Of a stretch of DNA of 14,153 nt, positions 8,901 through 14,153 are shown in pieces. The translations under genes and the position numbers were made by a program. Each line of letters starts with the position of its first letter. Position 1 is the first letter of the stretch. The notes beneath the pieces are model-generated. The model was given only the letters and a program-made list of their open reading frames with translations. It had not been told where the DNA came from and ran no database searches. This DNA comes from an uncultured Chitinophagaceae bacterium. Its GTDB lineage: Bacteria; Bacteroidota; Bacteroidia; Chitinophagales; Chitinophagaceae. Where the stretch lies: positions 1 to 14,153 of the forward strand of contig CAKSVK010000091.1 in NCBI GenBank assembly GCA_934502905.1. The letters are read 5' to 3'.

Positions 8901-10537
8901 CCATCCAGCTTGATCCTGACGGTGCTATCTCCCCCGATGGAGCGGTAATAGGCCAAAGTATTGCTAGTTTTCTCACCGGGGTTCCTGAAATATACCGGCT
9001 GAAAAACAGAATCGGCTTCCGCGAAATCCAGGTTTGGTGTAATGTCAGAGCGCCAGGCGCTGTTACGCGTGGTGGCGATGGTTTCATTGTAGTCCACCCC
9101 CGCTTTTACATAGGCGCCGGCCCCAACATTGATGGCGAAATTATCTGATTCGCTTTTGGTTTGTAAATGATGATCCCTTACATACCCTGCCTCACTGCGA
9201 TAGGCACGGAAGCTGCCGCCGGTACCTTCTCCGCTGATATTGAACACATCATAGGTATATTGCGGAATGGCAATATGCGGCGTGGATTTGGCATTGAAAT
9301 AAATTTCCTTTTCCCGGTTCAGGTCAAGCAGGGCGATCCCGTCATTTTTACCCTTTGTATAATGCAGGTATCCATACGCCGGCAACGACTGCAGCGTATC
9401 TTCATCCGCTATATATTGCCTGCTCACATACCCGGAGATGCCCAGGTTAGGATGAGCCCCCCATATCTCCCCGCCATATTTGCCTGAAAAAGTAAAATTG
9501 GTGCTGGTAAACGGCATCTGGATAGAAGGAACATAAGCCGGTGTGGCAAAAGAAATAGAGGAGGAATAAACGGATGAGGAGCCGGTATGGTAGTCGCCCC
9601 TGCCTTTATGATCCAGGTATTTTTTATCCACCTTTCCTGATGCGCTTACATTGAACTGTAAACCTGAAATGCCTGTCCTGGTATTATAATTGGTACCAAT
9701 GCTGCCGGATATTTGAGCAGCACCTGCCTGCTCGGACAAACGCACACCTATACCCGGACTTATATTAAGCCCGGATTGAGAATTATTGTTCAACCCTAAT
9801 GAAGCTGTTAAAGGTCCCTTGGTATCTTTACCTGCACTGATATTGGCATTCACCCCTGTTTCCACGCCCCATCCGTTATAAGTATTGTTAAATACGCCCA
9901 GGTTAAAATTCAACCCGATCACGCCGCCAAAAACTTCCAGCCCTGCGCCCACACCTACCCCTACCGTTTTATTGTCTTTTATCTTCTGCACCCTTTTTAT
10001 CTGGTCTTCACCGTTAAATTCATCAGGTAATCCTCTTGTCGTACGTCCTATGGCGCCGGGGTTAATGTTCCAGCCCAGACCTACCCAACTGGCTTCCTGG
10101 TCGATGGTAGGTCCGCCGCTGTAATGAATATTCACCGGGTAGCCACCTACATCCAGCAATGGAATGTTGTAGGAAAAATCGCCGGTGAACAGGTCTACCA
10201 TATTGTCAGCATTCACACTCTGGAAGCTGCTCATCTCCGGTTGACCGGGACCACCAATAAGCGCCTTATCCTGCCTGGAGGGAGATGTCACTGCTACCGG
10301 ATTATCAGCCACCTGCAATCCCTGTCGGGAAAAATTGCTCCCAAATTGAAATTTTGAAGGATCTGCTCCTGCACCCGGGGACAATACCGGTTGATATGTC
10401 TGGCGGAAATTTTTTCTGTAACCGCCCATCGCCCGGGCAGCCCATGCATGCGCAGGTAATATCGTTTCAAAGTAAAAAACGGCTAACATGAAAATGGCTA
10501 TCGCTTTTCTTTTCCTGACACTGATTAGATAATGCAT
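2903..10537 (-). CDS. Giant secreted RHS/SpvB-like multidomain protein (2544 aa)
   Basis: This is probably the shell-forming or surface component of an RHS/Tc-like system. Residues 1-31 are a signal peptide (KRKAIAIFMLAVFYF, cleavage after AHA). Residues about 113-175 carry the Bacteroidota RHS-companion signature: LFTGDFSYNIPLLDVGGYP, then DQEASWVGLGWNINPGAIGR and RGLPDEF. Residues about 190-370 are glycine-rich alternating beta segments. Near 728 lies an Asp-rich, possibly calcium-binding loop (DITGDGISDDDPGD). LPSGGLMKISYEADDYAYVQ is a further family-typical motif in the middle of the protein. A DNRLRE-like module spans about 1775-1995. YDGFEDYGF with HTGISSLKI follows, then PA14-like (about 2215-2353), carbohydrate-binding-like (about 2363-2485, ending FIDDVRVQPF), and a single YD-type unit (YEYDNDGTLIRVKKE) before RGIKTIKETRS at the C-terminus. 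No type IX sorting domain is apparent. The gene starts 20 bp after its upstream neighbour. Domain names rest on pattern recognition; the exact function is unknown. Confidence 0.93.
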   Translation of the reverse strand: MHYLISVRKRKAIAIFMLAVFYFETILPAHAWAARAMGGYRKNFRQTYQPVLSPGAGADPSKFQFGSNFSRQGLQVADNPVAVTSPSRQDKALIGGPGQPEMSSFQSVNADNMVDLFTGDFSYNIPLLDVGGYPVNIHYSGGPTIDQEASWVGLGWNINPGAIGRTTRGLPDEFNGEDQIKRVQKIKDNKTVGVGVGAGLEVFGGVIGLNFNLGVFNNTYNGWGVETGVNANISAGKDTKGPLTASLGLNNNSQSGLNISPGIGVRLSEQAGAAQISGSIGTNYNTRTGISGLQFNVSASGKVDKKYLDHKGRGDYHTGSSSVYSSSISFATPAYVPSIQMPFTSTNFTFSGKYGGEIWGAHPNLGISGYVSRQYIADEDTLQSLPAYGYLHYTKGKNDGIALLDLNREKEIYFNAKSTPHIAIPQYTYDVFNISGEGTGGSFRAYRSEAGYVRDHHLQTKSESDNFAINVGAGAYVKAGVDYNETIATTRNSAWRSDITPNLDFAEADSVFQPVYFRNPGEKTSNTLAYYRSIGGDSTVRIKLDGAISDVRAANAMVLYSNKRAIKEIPVTAPLAKTQRDKRTQVITYRTAAEAKLPGLALEPKIYSYKENSIPVGACPDTTISDTLDRQDNIRKAHHISEITVLNADGRRYIYGLPAYNLEQQDVTFAIAKETDQAVIDKGLAGYTPESDNHANTNRKGKDNFFSRDITPPHAHSFLLTGLVSADYIDITGDGISDDDPGDAVKFHYSMIYGKDKGYYRWRTPNDQDKVNYSEGLKTYNRDDKGTYMYGQKEIWYLNSVSSKTMIAVFRISDKREDGLGIIDENGGIDQDQKLRRLERIDLYSKPDVIKNGSNARPVKSVHFEYDYSLCRNTLNNSGLPVDKNGSPVAEQSSSNVNKNKGKLTLRKIWFSYNGNYKGMKNPYIFNYGQVEEGQPEHKYNPEHNSKHYDRWGNYKSPDGNPSGLNNVDYPYVIQDSAVSAQHVNAWQLTDIRLPSGGLMKISYEADDYAYVQDRRAMQLFSIAGFAATVSGTPSRELYTSEGILKDNDYLFVDVNEPVSSKEDIYRKYLEGVDKIFCKIAVVMPSDIWGEGYEMVPTYLEIEGNNYGVVPGNNKRIWMKLAYVDGKHPVTLAALQFMKLNLPSKAYPTSEMGEDLSFENAVKMLVSSVGEIQNMVTGFYEMGRVRAWCKQAELSSSFIRLNSPLYKKYGGGYRVKRVEVFDNWKQMTNQREASYGQSYIYTTTKVIARNTITGGVSKIVTDTLEISSGVAAYEPFIGGEENPFREPMEYEERISVLAPKNYMYSERPLGESFFPGAMVGYSKVRVRTIHTKARSANGWQETEFFTTRDFPTIVDHTPLDGASKKIYNPTLKNLLKLNAVKNITIAQGFKVELNDMNGKMKSQANYAENNPDDAIHYTRNFYKVDDEKAPQQHLNNTVWVVDSLNGSIDTRGIIGLDIEIMNDMREQYSITNSKNHQVNLDLIPFIWFPLPVPSYFPMFQKEENTFRSAATVKIVQRYGILDSVVVVDKGSIVSTRNLVYDGETGEPVLSRTNNEFDDPVYQFSYPAHWAYSGMSGAYKNVDAVFKEKKIVNGKMSNKDNSPFDVERFFESGDEILIQEGILYAPSPDCPPGIRQPLRNIGNNEAFKIWAIDASKGKQGQQGIHFIDENGVPAELVADRMQIIRSGHRNMTGAAAGNIVSLGSPVKEVSPGVFRLVIDSNINVINTAATVYKDLWQVEKTYYVKDSVVQVYRDFDPLELRPAVTVMKYDVTGGGSVRGTGFYTNSSFLVAGLDFIHRAQGGAHCRPSRTIFTRSILEFNFGAIPVDAIVLNARLTLTPKVPRNFLPQVTENRDCPFTSNQNSYDWGAATNYYLGESSAWLKRINGSFNANTDYHTFPRTEINRKKVEKDSLYLDCTTLIGDIIASDPGSRHGLVFELNKTGNSNVDEREINYLSFCSKDESNVNSNIPGYYCDNHGHGGAPPCNCYSPILTVEYRALVDSTIKLCKENISDTATNPYRWGILGNWRAESAYTWYSDRRESDAADTTTNIRIEGALRSFMPYWAFSDSGLVNIADTTKWVWNAASATYNRRGFEVENYDPLGRYNAGLYGYNQSLPVAVAQNSRYRELLYDGFEDYGFKNAACDICPSPRDYDFTNGQPGVSIDNTVSHTGISSLKIASGGQSLLTAPVSGMDSILPAVSVQVDSFPIYSLPNVGGSDDTPGLNASYYTCAFSYQYDYGISFYWGYTPPAVIPGCNATSYNVTWTGKLQARYSDWYTIYLVHGGTAFLSVNGVTSGGMSSSGLDSVRVQLTAGQLYYIEVQYANDISNSSFIRLEWQSDENQVRGLIPGRFLYPYYVSSPPPSSITYDISGYCLKAGYVTADSIIRSGFRPLTDRQMVVSAWLKTDEEQCIGPPPANAISVAFRNGVTPVTSANLEPTGVRIENWQRYEKIITVPQNATEMELKFNAPPDKAIFIDDVRVQPFNSSMKSFAYDPVSLRLMAELDENNYASFYEYDNDGTLIRVKKETERGIKTIKETRSALRKEE
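3480..3893 (-). other. PA14-like domain segment within the giant protein
   Basis: Residues about 2215-2353 of the giant protein start at GLNASYYT and continue through VTWTGKLQARYSDWYTIYL, AFLSVNGV, QLTAGQLYYIEVQY and IRLEWQS. The order of W-x-G-x-L-x-A-x-Y, Y-x-x-Y/F, L-x-V-N-G, L-x-A-G-x-x-Y-x-I-x-V-x-Y and L-x-W is the diagnostic strand pattern of PA14 domains. These are beta-barrel modules that bind carbohydrate or occur in toxins, adhesins and glycosidases. The following carbohydrate-binding-like segment ends at about 3090. The assignment is from motif order only. Confidence 0.85.
4540..5215 (-). other. DNRLRE-like domain segment within the giant protein, AT-rich
   Basis: Residues about 1775-1995 hold RSILEFNFGAIPVDAIVLNARLTL, read as two parts either side of IPVDA, and end with SPILTVEYRALVD. 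This follows the DNRLRE/CBM96-like layout found in wall-associated and RHS-type proteins: a serial 'R-x-I-L-x-F' strand, a strand of the type 'A-x-L-x-L', and a terminal 'P-x-L-x-V-x-Y' strand. Just before the last strand is an insertion, YYCDNHGHGGAPPCNCY, rich in Cys and His. By hand count GC is near 40 percent across 4501-5160 and about 30 percent in 4621-4740, against 55-60 percent in lines sampled on either side (for example 4381-4500 and 5401-5460). Confidence 0.7.
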
Positions 10538-10557
10538 GATAACTGGGTTCTTTGCTG

Positions 10558-11682
10558 TTACTGATAATTGTTTTCCCTTCTTCTGAATTCAAACCGCAAC
10601 CGCCATATTTCCTCCCGCGAATTCCTGAGCTCCAGCAGGTAAGAATGATTACTGATCAAAGGAGAGCTGCCGGTCAGGTCCATATTGACCAGGTTCTGAC
10701 CGTATCGTAAAGGGATTGTATCCCATCGCAGCGAAACCGTATCCCGGTTCCCTATGCTCAGGTCATATACTTTTATTTTCCAGGCGGTATCAGCAGTTTC
10801 GTTGATATATTCAAACTTCAGGTAGTCCACCTGCACGGAATAGGCAGGCAGCTCTTCCATTACGAGCTTTACATAAGGAAGGTTATTGGATCTGGCAACA
10901 GAGGGTGATTTTTCCTGTACCAGGCTGAAAGTCCATACTTCGCTGCGGGAAACGGTCACATTATTGCTGGTAGCCGAAATACGCCAGGCATATTCCTTAT
11001 CATATTGCAGCGGAGGAGCGGCATTGGGATATACCAGGAAAGCCTGCACTAAATTGGTTTGGTGGTAGAGAGGTAAATTATCCTGGATGGCATCGGCTGC
11101 CGACTGCCCCGGGTTGATCTCCACCATGTCAAACTCAAACCGGAGATTGTTAAAAAAGGAAGAGGGAGATGGCGGCAGCCAGTTAAAGGAAGGCAATAGC
11201 TGGGTTTCCTGTGCCTCATTCCAGGGAAGCACCAGCTGTGGCGGACTTAACGGCTCTACTTCTATATAATCGCATTCCTCCGACACCTGTATAACCGCAT
11301 CATATTCATGCTTAAAGAAGCTGAAACAAACCTCGAAATTGCCGAACGGCAAAAAACCATTGGGAGCCGGATCAAACATATAATTCCCATCCAGCGGGGT
11401 ATATTGTACCGGCTCCATCAATGTAGCATTCACCTGGTTATTACCGGGCATTAAGGTGAGGGGCTTACCCACCGCGCTCAATACCGGTAGTCCCGTTCCC
11501 ATATCCGTCATCATAATCTGCAGATGCCCGTTAAGGGGATCATTCCCGGTATTGGTAAGTGTCATATTCCACAACTGCTGTTTTTGCAAAATGCCGGTTC
11601 TCGACAGTTGTGGCAACAACAGTACCTGCGCGGATGAAATGGAGCTACACAGTAACAGCAGGAAGATTATAACGCCTTTCAT
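10558..11682 (-). CDS. Secreted fibronectin-III-like protein of unknown function (374 aa)
   Basis: The protein begins with a clear signal peptide (MKGVIIFLLLLCSSISSAQ, cleavage after SAQ). The first half is beta-rich (LWNMTLTNTGNDPLNGHLQI), ending near FEVCFSFF and ECDYIEVEPLSPPQLVLPW. The second half, about residues 145-260, has the strand pattern of a fibronectin-III-like domain: PSFNWLPPSP, LRFEFDMVEI, then YDKEYAWRISATS and SEVWTFSLV. Bacteroidota surface proteins often combine a Cys-flanked strand, PLSPPxL and P-x-F-x-W-x-PP in this order. The C-terminal about 100 residues are another beta-rich module. The ATG overlaps the stop of the upstream barrel gene as ATGA (11679-11682), so the two are likely translationally coupled. 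The gene ends with TAA 20 bp before the giant gene. A role as an adaptor or partner between the barrel and the giant protein is inference from this order. Confidence 0.92.
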   Translation of the reverse strand: MKGVIIFLLLLCSSISSAQVLLLPQLSRTGILQKQQLWNMTLTNTGNDPLNGHLQIMMTDMGTGLPVLSAVGKPLTLMPGNNQVNATLMEPVQYTPLDGNYMFDPAPNGFLPFGNFEVCFSFFKHEYDAVIQVSEECDYIEVEPLSPPQLVLPWNEAQETQLLPSFNWLPPSPSSFFNNLRFEFDMVEINPGQSAADAIQDNLPLYHQTNLVQAFLVYPNAAPPLQYDKEYAWRISATSNNVTVSRSEVWTFSLVQEKSPSVARSNNLPYVKLVMEELPAYSVQVDYLKFEYINETADTAWKIKVYDLSIGNRDTVSLRWDTIPLRYGQNLVNMDLTGSSPLISNHSYLLELRNSREEIWRLRFEFRRRENNYQ

Positions 11683-14153
11683 AATTTTATTTTGTTATTA
11701 AAATATCGTGTGAACCCGATCGTCAACCATTCATTTTTCATCAGTTGAACTGCAGAACCGGGAAGGTATCCCCGTTCATACCAGAAGTTGAAATCCCCCA
11801 ACAGCTTCCAGCTGCAGCGGAAATTGAAATAAGCACCTGTTTTTACTTCGTTCGTATTATAGTTGTTGATCTTAACACCGAAGCCGGCAATCACTTTTTT
11901 AAACCAGGTAATGGACAGTCCTCCCTCCATGATGCTCAGTGAATAATAGCCGTTTTGTGTACGGGCAAAGCCGACATTCCCGGTGAACATCGGGAACGCA
12001 AATTGATGCGCCGTATAAAAATGACTGGCATTGTAGTATATGAATGCCGTATCGTTGCCAGAGTTATAGAATTTATTATACATAATATTTCCGCTTGCCC
12101 GCATCAATCCTATACGGTAAGCATGAGACATCTGTATATTAAGGGTTTGATACCTGCTCTCGGCAACCTGTCCGTCAACGACGGTGTACTGAGAGGAGGG
12201 TAAATATCCAACCGTCAATGCCGGCAGGTTCCGCATCCGGAATGTAGCTGACAGGGTGGTGAATATCGTATTGCTGCTATATTGCTGCACAATAAACGGG
12301 TTGCTGAAATCATTTTTACGGGCGGAGGCCATAAGCCGTATCTGTCTTCTCCACAGGTACTGATCTACCTTAATGCTCCACGTACTGTTGTTGGCGTTTA
12401 CCCGGTAATTGCTGAAGTTCTGAAAGTTGATGCCCGTCTTCTGGTAATATGCTTCAAACCTCGTTTGGGTGGAAGGTATATAACCAAGCCCCCTGAAGGC
12501 ATATGCTTTGTTGCTGTTGTCATTGAACCTGAAGCCCTGGCTTTTGCCGGAAGTATTGTAACCCGCATAAAGGGGACTGGTAGATTGTGCTACTTCGGCT
12601 GTGATCCGTATGTTACGGCTGAACGCCCACTGTCCTTCCAGGCTCATACCGCTTACGGGAGAAGCGGCTGCCTGGTTGGCAGAAATGATCTGTTTCCTGC
12701 CGGAATAGCCGGTGAGTATTAGGTGACTGCCTTCCTTCAGGCCATACCCGACGCTGCCTGCATATACATATTGCTTAACGGGGGAAGGCTTTCCATATAG
12801 AAAATCACGGCTCCTGAAATCAATTTTACCTGCCGTAAGGGCGAGGTACAGATCATTGGCATTATATTCAAAATTGATGCCGCCTACACTGATATTGTTG
12901 ACCGTAAGCGCAGTCATCCTGGGAAGGGTTCTTCCTACGGCAAATGTCCTTACCGCGTACATGGCGTTTAACAATCTCTTCGTTTTTCTGTCATGTATAC
13001 CGGCATCTTCCATTTCCTGTTGTATCAGCCGGGTACCTTGTTCTGTATAAATATTCCGGTTGACCACACGTTGTAACTGCTGGATAGTTCTTGCATTGCT
13101 CCTGTAAACAGATTCAAGTGAATCCAGCTCATATTCCAGTGTTTTCTGAAGCGCCTGCTTACTTTCATAAGCATTCACAAACAGTTCTGCCTGGCGAATG
13201 ATATTTTCCTGGTCCGGTAATTCCATTGGAAGCTGATCCCGGTAGGTCAGATATCTCTTGCTCTGCAGGTAAAGATTCTGCCATTCCCTGTCTCCCAGGA
13301 TATTTCTTAACGCACGCAGCCTCTTGAGCTTTGCCTGGATATTATCCGTGAGATCTGCAGGTTGTAAATCCTGCAGCGTCGAAAGCAATTTCTTGCGCAG
13401 CTGCTGCTGTTGCAAACGCCTGAATTCAGGTGCATTAAACTCAATCCGGAAATCATGATAATCCCGGAGAAATTGAGAGTTACTTTGCCTGCCATAATAA
13501 GTAAGTCTGAAAGGAAGTTCTGCAACGGAAAAATCCAGTCCGGCGGTGATCATATGTTGCCCGATGCCCGCTTCTACAAACGGAGTATCCAGTGCAGAAC
13601 GGAACATATAGTTATAGTTAATATAACCGCCACCCATAGTGGCATAACTCTCAGGACTTTCAGGTGTATAGGGTATCCATGATCGTAACCTGCTCTTCCA
13701 GCCTTTTGTGTCCGCCCCCTTTAATTTATCTCTAAACGATGACAGCGTTCGTTCATATTGCTCTTCAGGCATATCTTTCAACCTTTTAAACAGACTGTCT
13801 TTGTTATGCCGCGTAGAATCGAAACGCAGTTGTTTGGAAAAAAGATGCAGGACCGCATCTCTTTTCGGCAGATTTCTCATCAGCCATGTGAGACTGTCCT
13901 TACGTATGCTTTTAATCAGGGCAGAATCTTTTTTGATACGTGAAATGAATGAAGCATATATGGAATCTTTCAGATCAGACAATGTATCTTTCGACAAACG
14001 CCTGCTGATGCTATCCCATTTTTGTTCAAAAACCTGGTTGTACTTTATCAGGGGAACCGAATCGGTAATGGATGTGACGGAAAGCCCATTCGAAAACTGT
14101 ATCAACGTATCCGTTGATATTTCCTCCTGGGCCCTCAGCTGAGGGCATACCAG
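11679..14153 (-). CDS. Predicted outer-membrane beta-barrel protein with helical segments, 5' truncated by window edge
   Basis: The frame stays open to the window edge. The first visible residues, LVCPQLRAQEEISTDT, look like the end of a signal peptide cleaved after RAQ, so only a short signal sequence should be missing. The codon at 14105 is TTG inside this frame and is not the start. From about 14060 to 13700 the protein is charged and helical (SISRRLSKDTLSDLKDSI; LKDMPEEQYERTLSSF). Amphipathic strands follow at about 13640-13445 (GGGYINYNYMFRS; PFRLTYYGRQSNS). A helical, coiled-coil-like stretch of about 160 residues comes next, at 13430-12950 (RLQQQQLRKKLLSTLQDLQ; LEYELDSLESVYR). From there to the end are many alternating strands with aromatic girdles, finishing WLTIGFTRYFNNKIKL. 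No TonB box or plug domain is seen, and I do not recognise a named family. Its place ahead of two secreted proteins suggests an export or anchoring role, by inference. Confidence 0.9.
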   Translation of the reverse strand: MVCPQLRAQEEISTDTLIQFSNGLSVTSITDSVPLIKYNQVFEQKWDSISRRLSKDTLSDLKDSIYASFISRIKKDSALIKSIRKDSLTWLMRNLPKRDAVLHLFSKQLRFDSTRHNKDSLFKRLKDMPEEQYERTLSSFRDKLKGADTKGWKSRLRSWIPYTPESPESYATMGGGYINYNYMFRSALDTPFVEAGIGQHMITAGLDFSVAELPFRLTYYGRQSNSQFLRDYHDFRIEFNAPEFRRLQQQQLRKKLLSTLQDLQPADLTDNIQAKLKRLRALRNILGDREWQNLYLQSKRYLTYRDQLPMELPDQENIIRQAELFVNAYESKQALQKTLEYELDSLESVYRSNARTIQQLQRVVNRNIYTEQGTRLIQQEMEDAGIHDRKTKRLLNAMYAVRTFAVGRTLPRMTALTVNNISVGGINFEYNANDLYLALTAGKIDFRSRDFLYGKPSPVKQYVYAGSVGYGLKEGSHLILTGYSGRKQIISANQAAASPVSGMSLEGQWAFSRNIRITAEVAQSTSPLYAGYNTSGKSQGFRFNDNSNKAYAFRGLGYIPSTQTRFEAYYQKTGINFQNFSNYRVNANNSTWSIKVDQYLWRRQIRLMASARKNDFSNPFIVQQYSSNTIFTTLSATFRMRNLPALTVGYLPSSQYTVVDGQVAESRYQTLNIQMSHAYRIGLMRASGNIMYNKFYNSGNDTAFIYYNASHFYTAHQFAFPMFTGNVGFARTQNGYYSLSIMEGGLSITWFKKVIAGFGVKINNYNTNEVKTGAYFNFRCSWKLLGDFNFWYERGYLPGSAVQLMKNEWLTIGFTRYFNNKIKL

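Noticed and set aside
14103..14105. TTG as start codon of the barrel protein
   Set aside because: The frame continues upstream to the window edge with a signal-peptide-like end (LRAQ), so the true start is outside the window.

Overview
The window looks like chromosomal DNA of a Bacteroidota member, most likely a Chitinophaga-like member of the Chitinophagaceae. The reasons are moderate GC (roughly 50 percent), several signal peptides ending in the Bacteroidota-style A-x-x-Q or A-Q, starts without clear Shine-Dalgarno sequences, and a paired giant-protein and RHS-protein arrangement that I know from this group. All real genes read from the minus strand, so transcription runs from high to low coordinates.

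Layout in transcription order. (1) 14153-11679: the 5'-truncated gene of a predicted outer-membrane beta-barrel protein with a long helical segment. (2) 11682-10558: a 374-residue secreted protein with fibronectin-III-like beta-sandwich features, overlapping gene 1 by 4 bp. (3) 10537-2903: a giant 2544-residue secreted protein. It has an SpvB/RHS-like N-terminal module, a glycine-rich beta region, a DNRLRE-like module, a PA14-like module, a carbohydrate-binding-like module and a C-terminal YD-type tail. (4) 2902-2375: a 528 bp gap with an array of degenerate 7-bp repeats that abuts the stop codon of gene 3, followed by overlapping hairpins. (5) 2374-1586: a 262-residue secreted protein with LolA-like features. 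(6) 1573-1: the first 524 codons of a second RHS-type protein that runs off the window; its RHS core and any C-terminal toxin lie outside.

Together the genes look like a surface-display or secretion cassette for an RHS/Tc-like polymorphic protein. An outer-membrane pore and a small adhesin-like partner are translationally coupled to a giant shell-like protein. A second transcription block encodes a small periplasmic protein and the RHS partner. The protein classes are supported by visible motifs, but the joint export or toxin role is inference. No RNA genes, transposases, CRISPR arrays or attachment sites were seen. The main points for a second look are the cassette itself, the barrel with its helical insertion, the heptamer array, and a strikingly AT-rich patch that coincides with the DNRLRE module of the giant gene.
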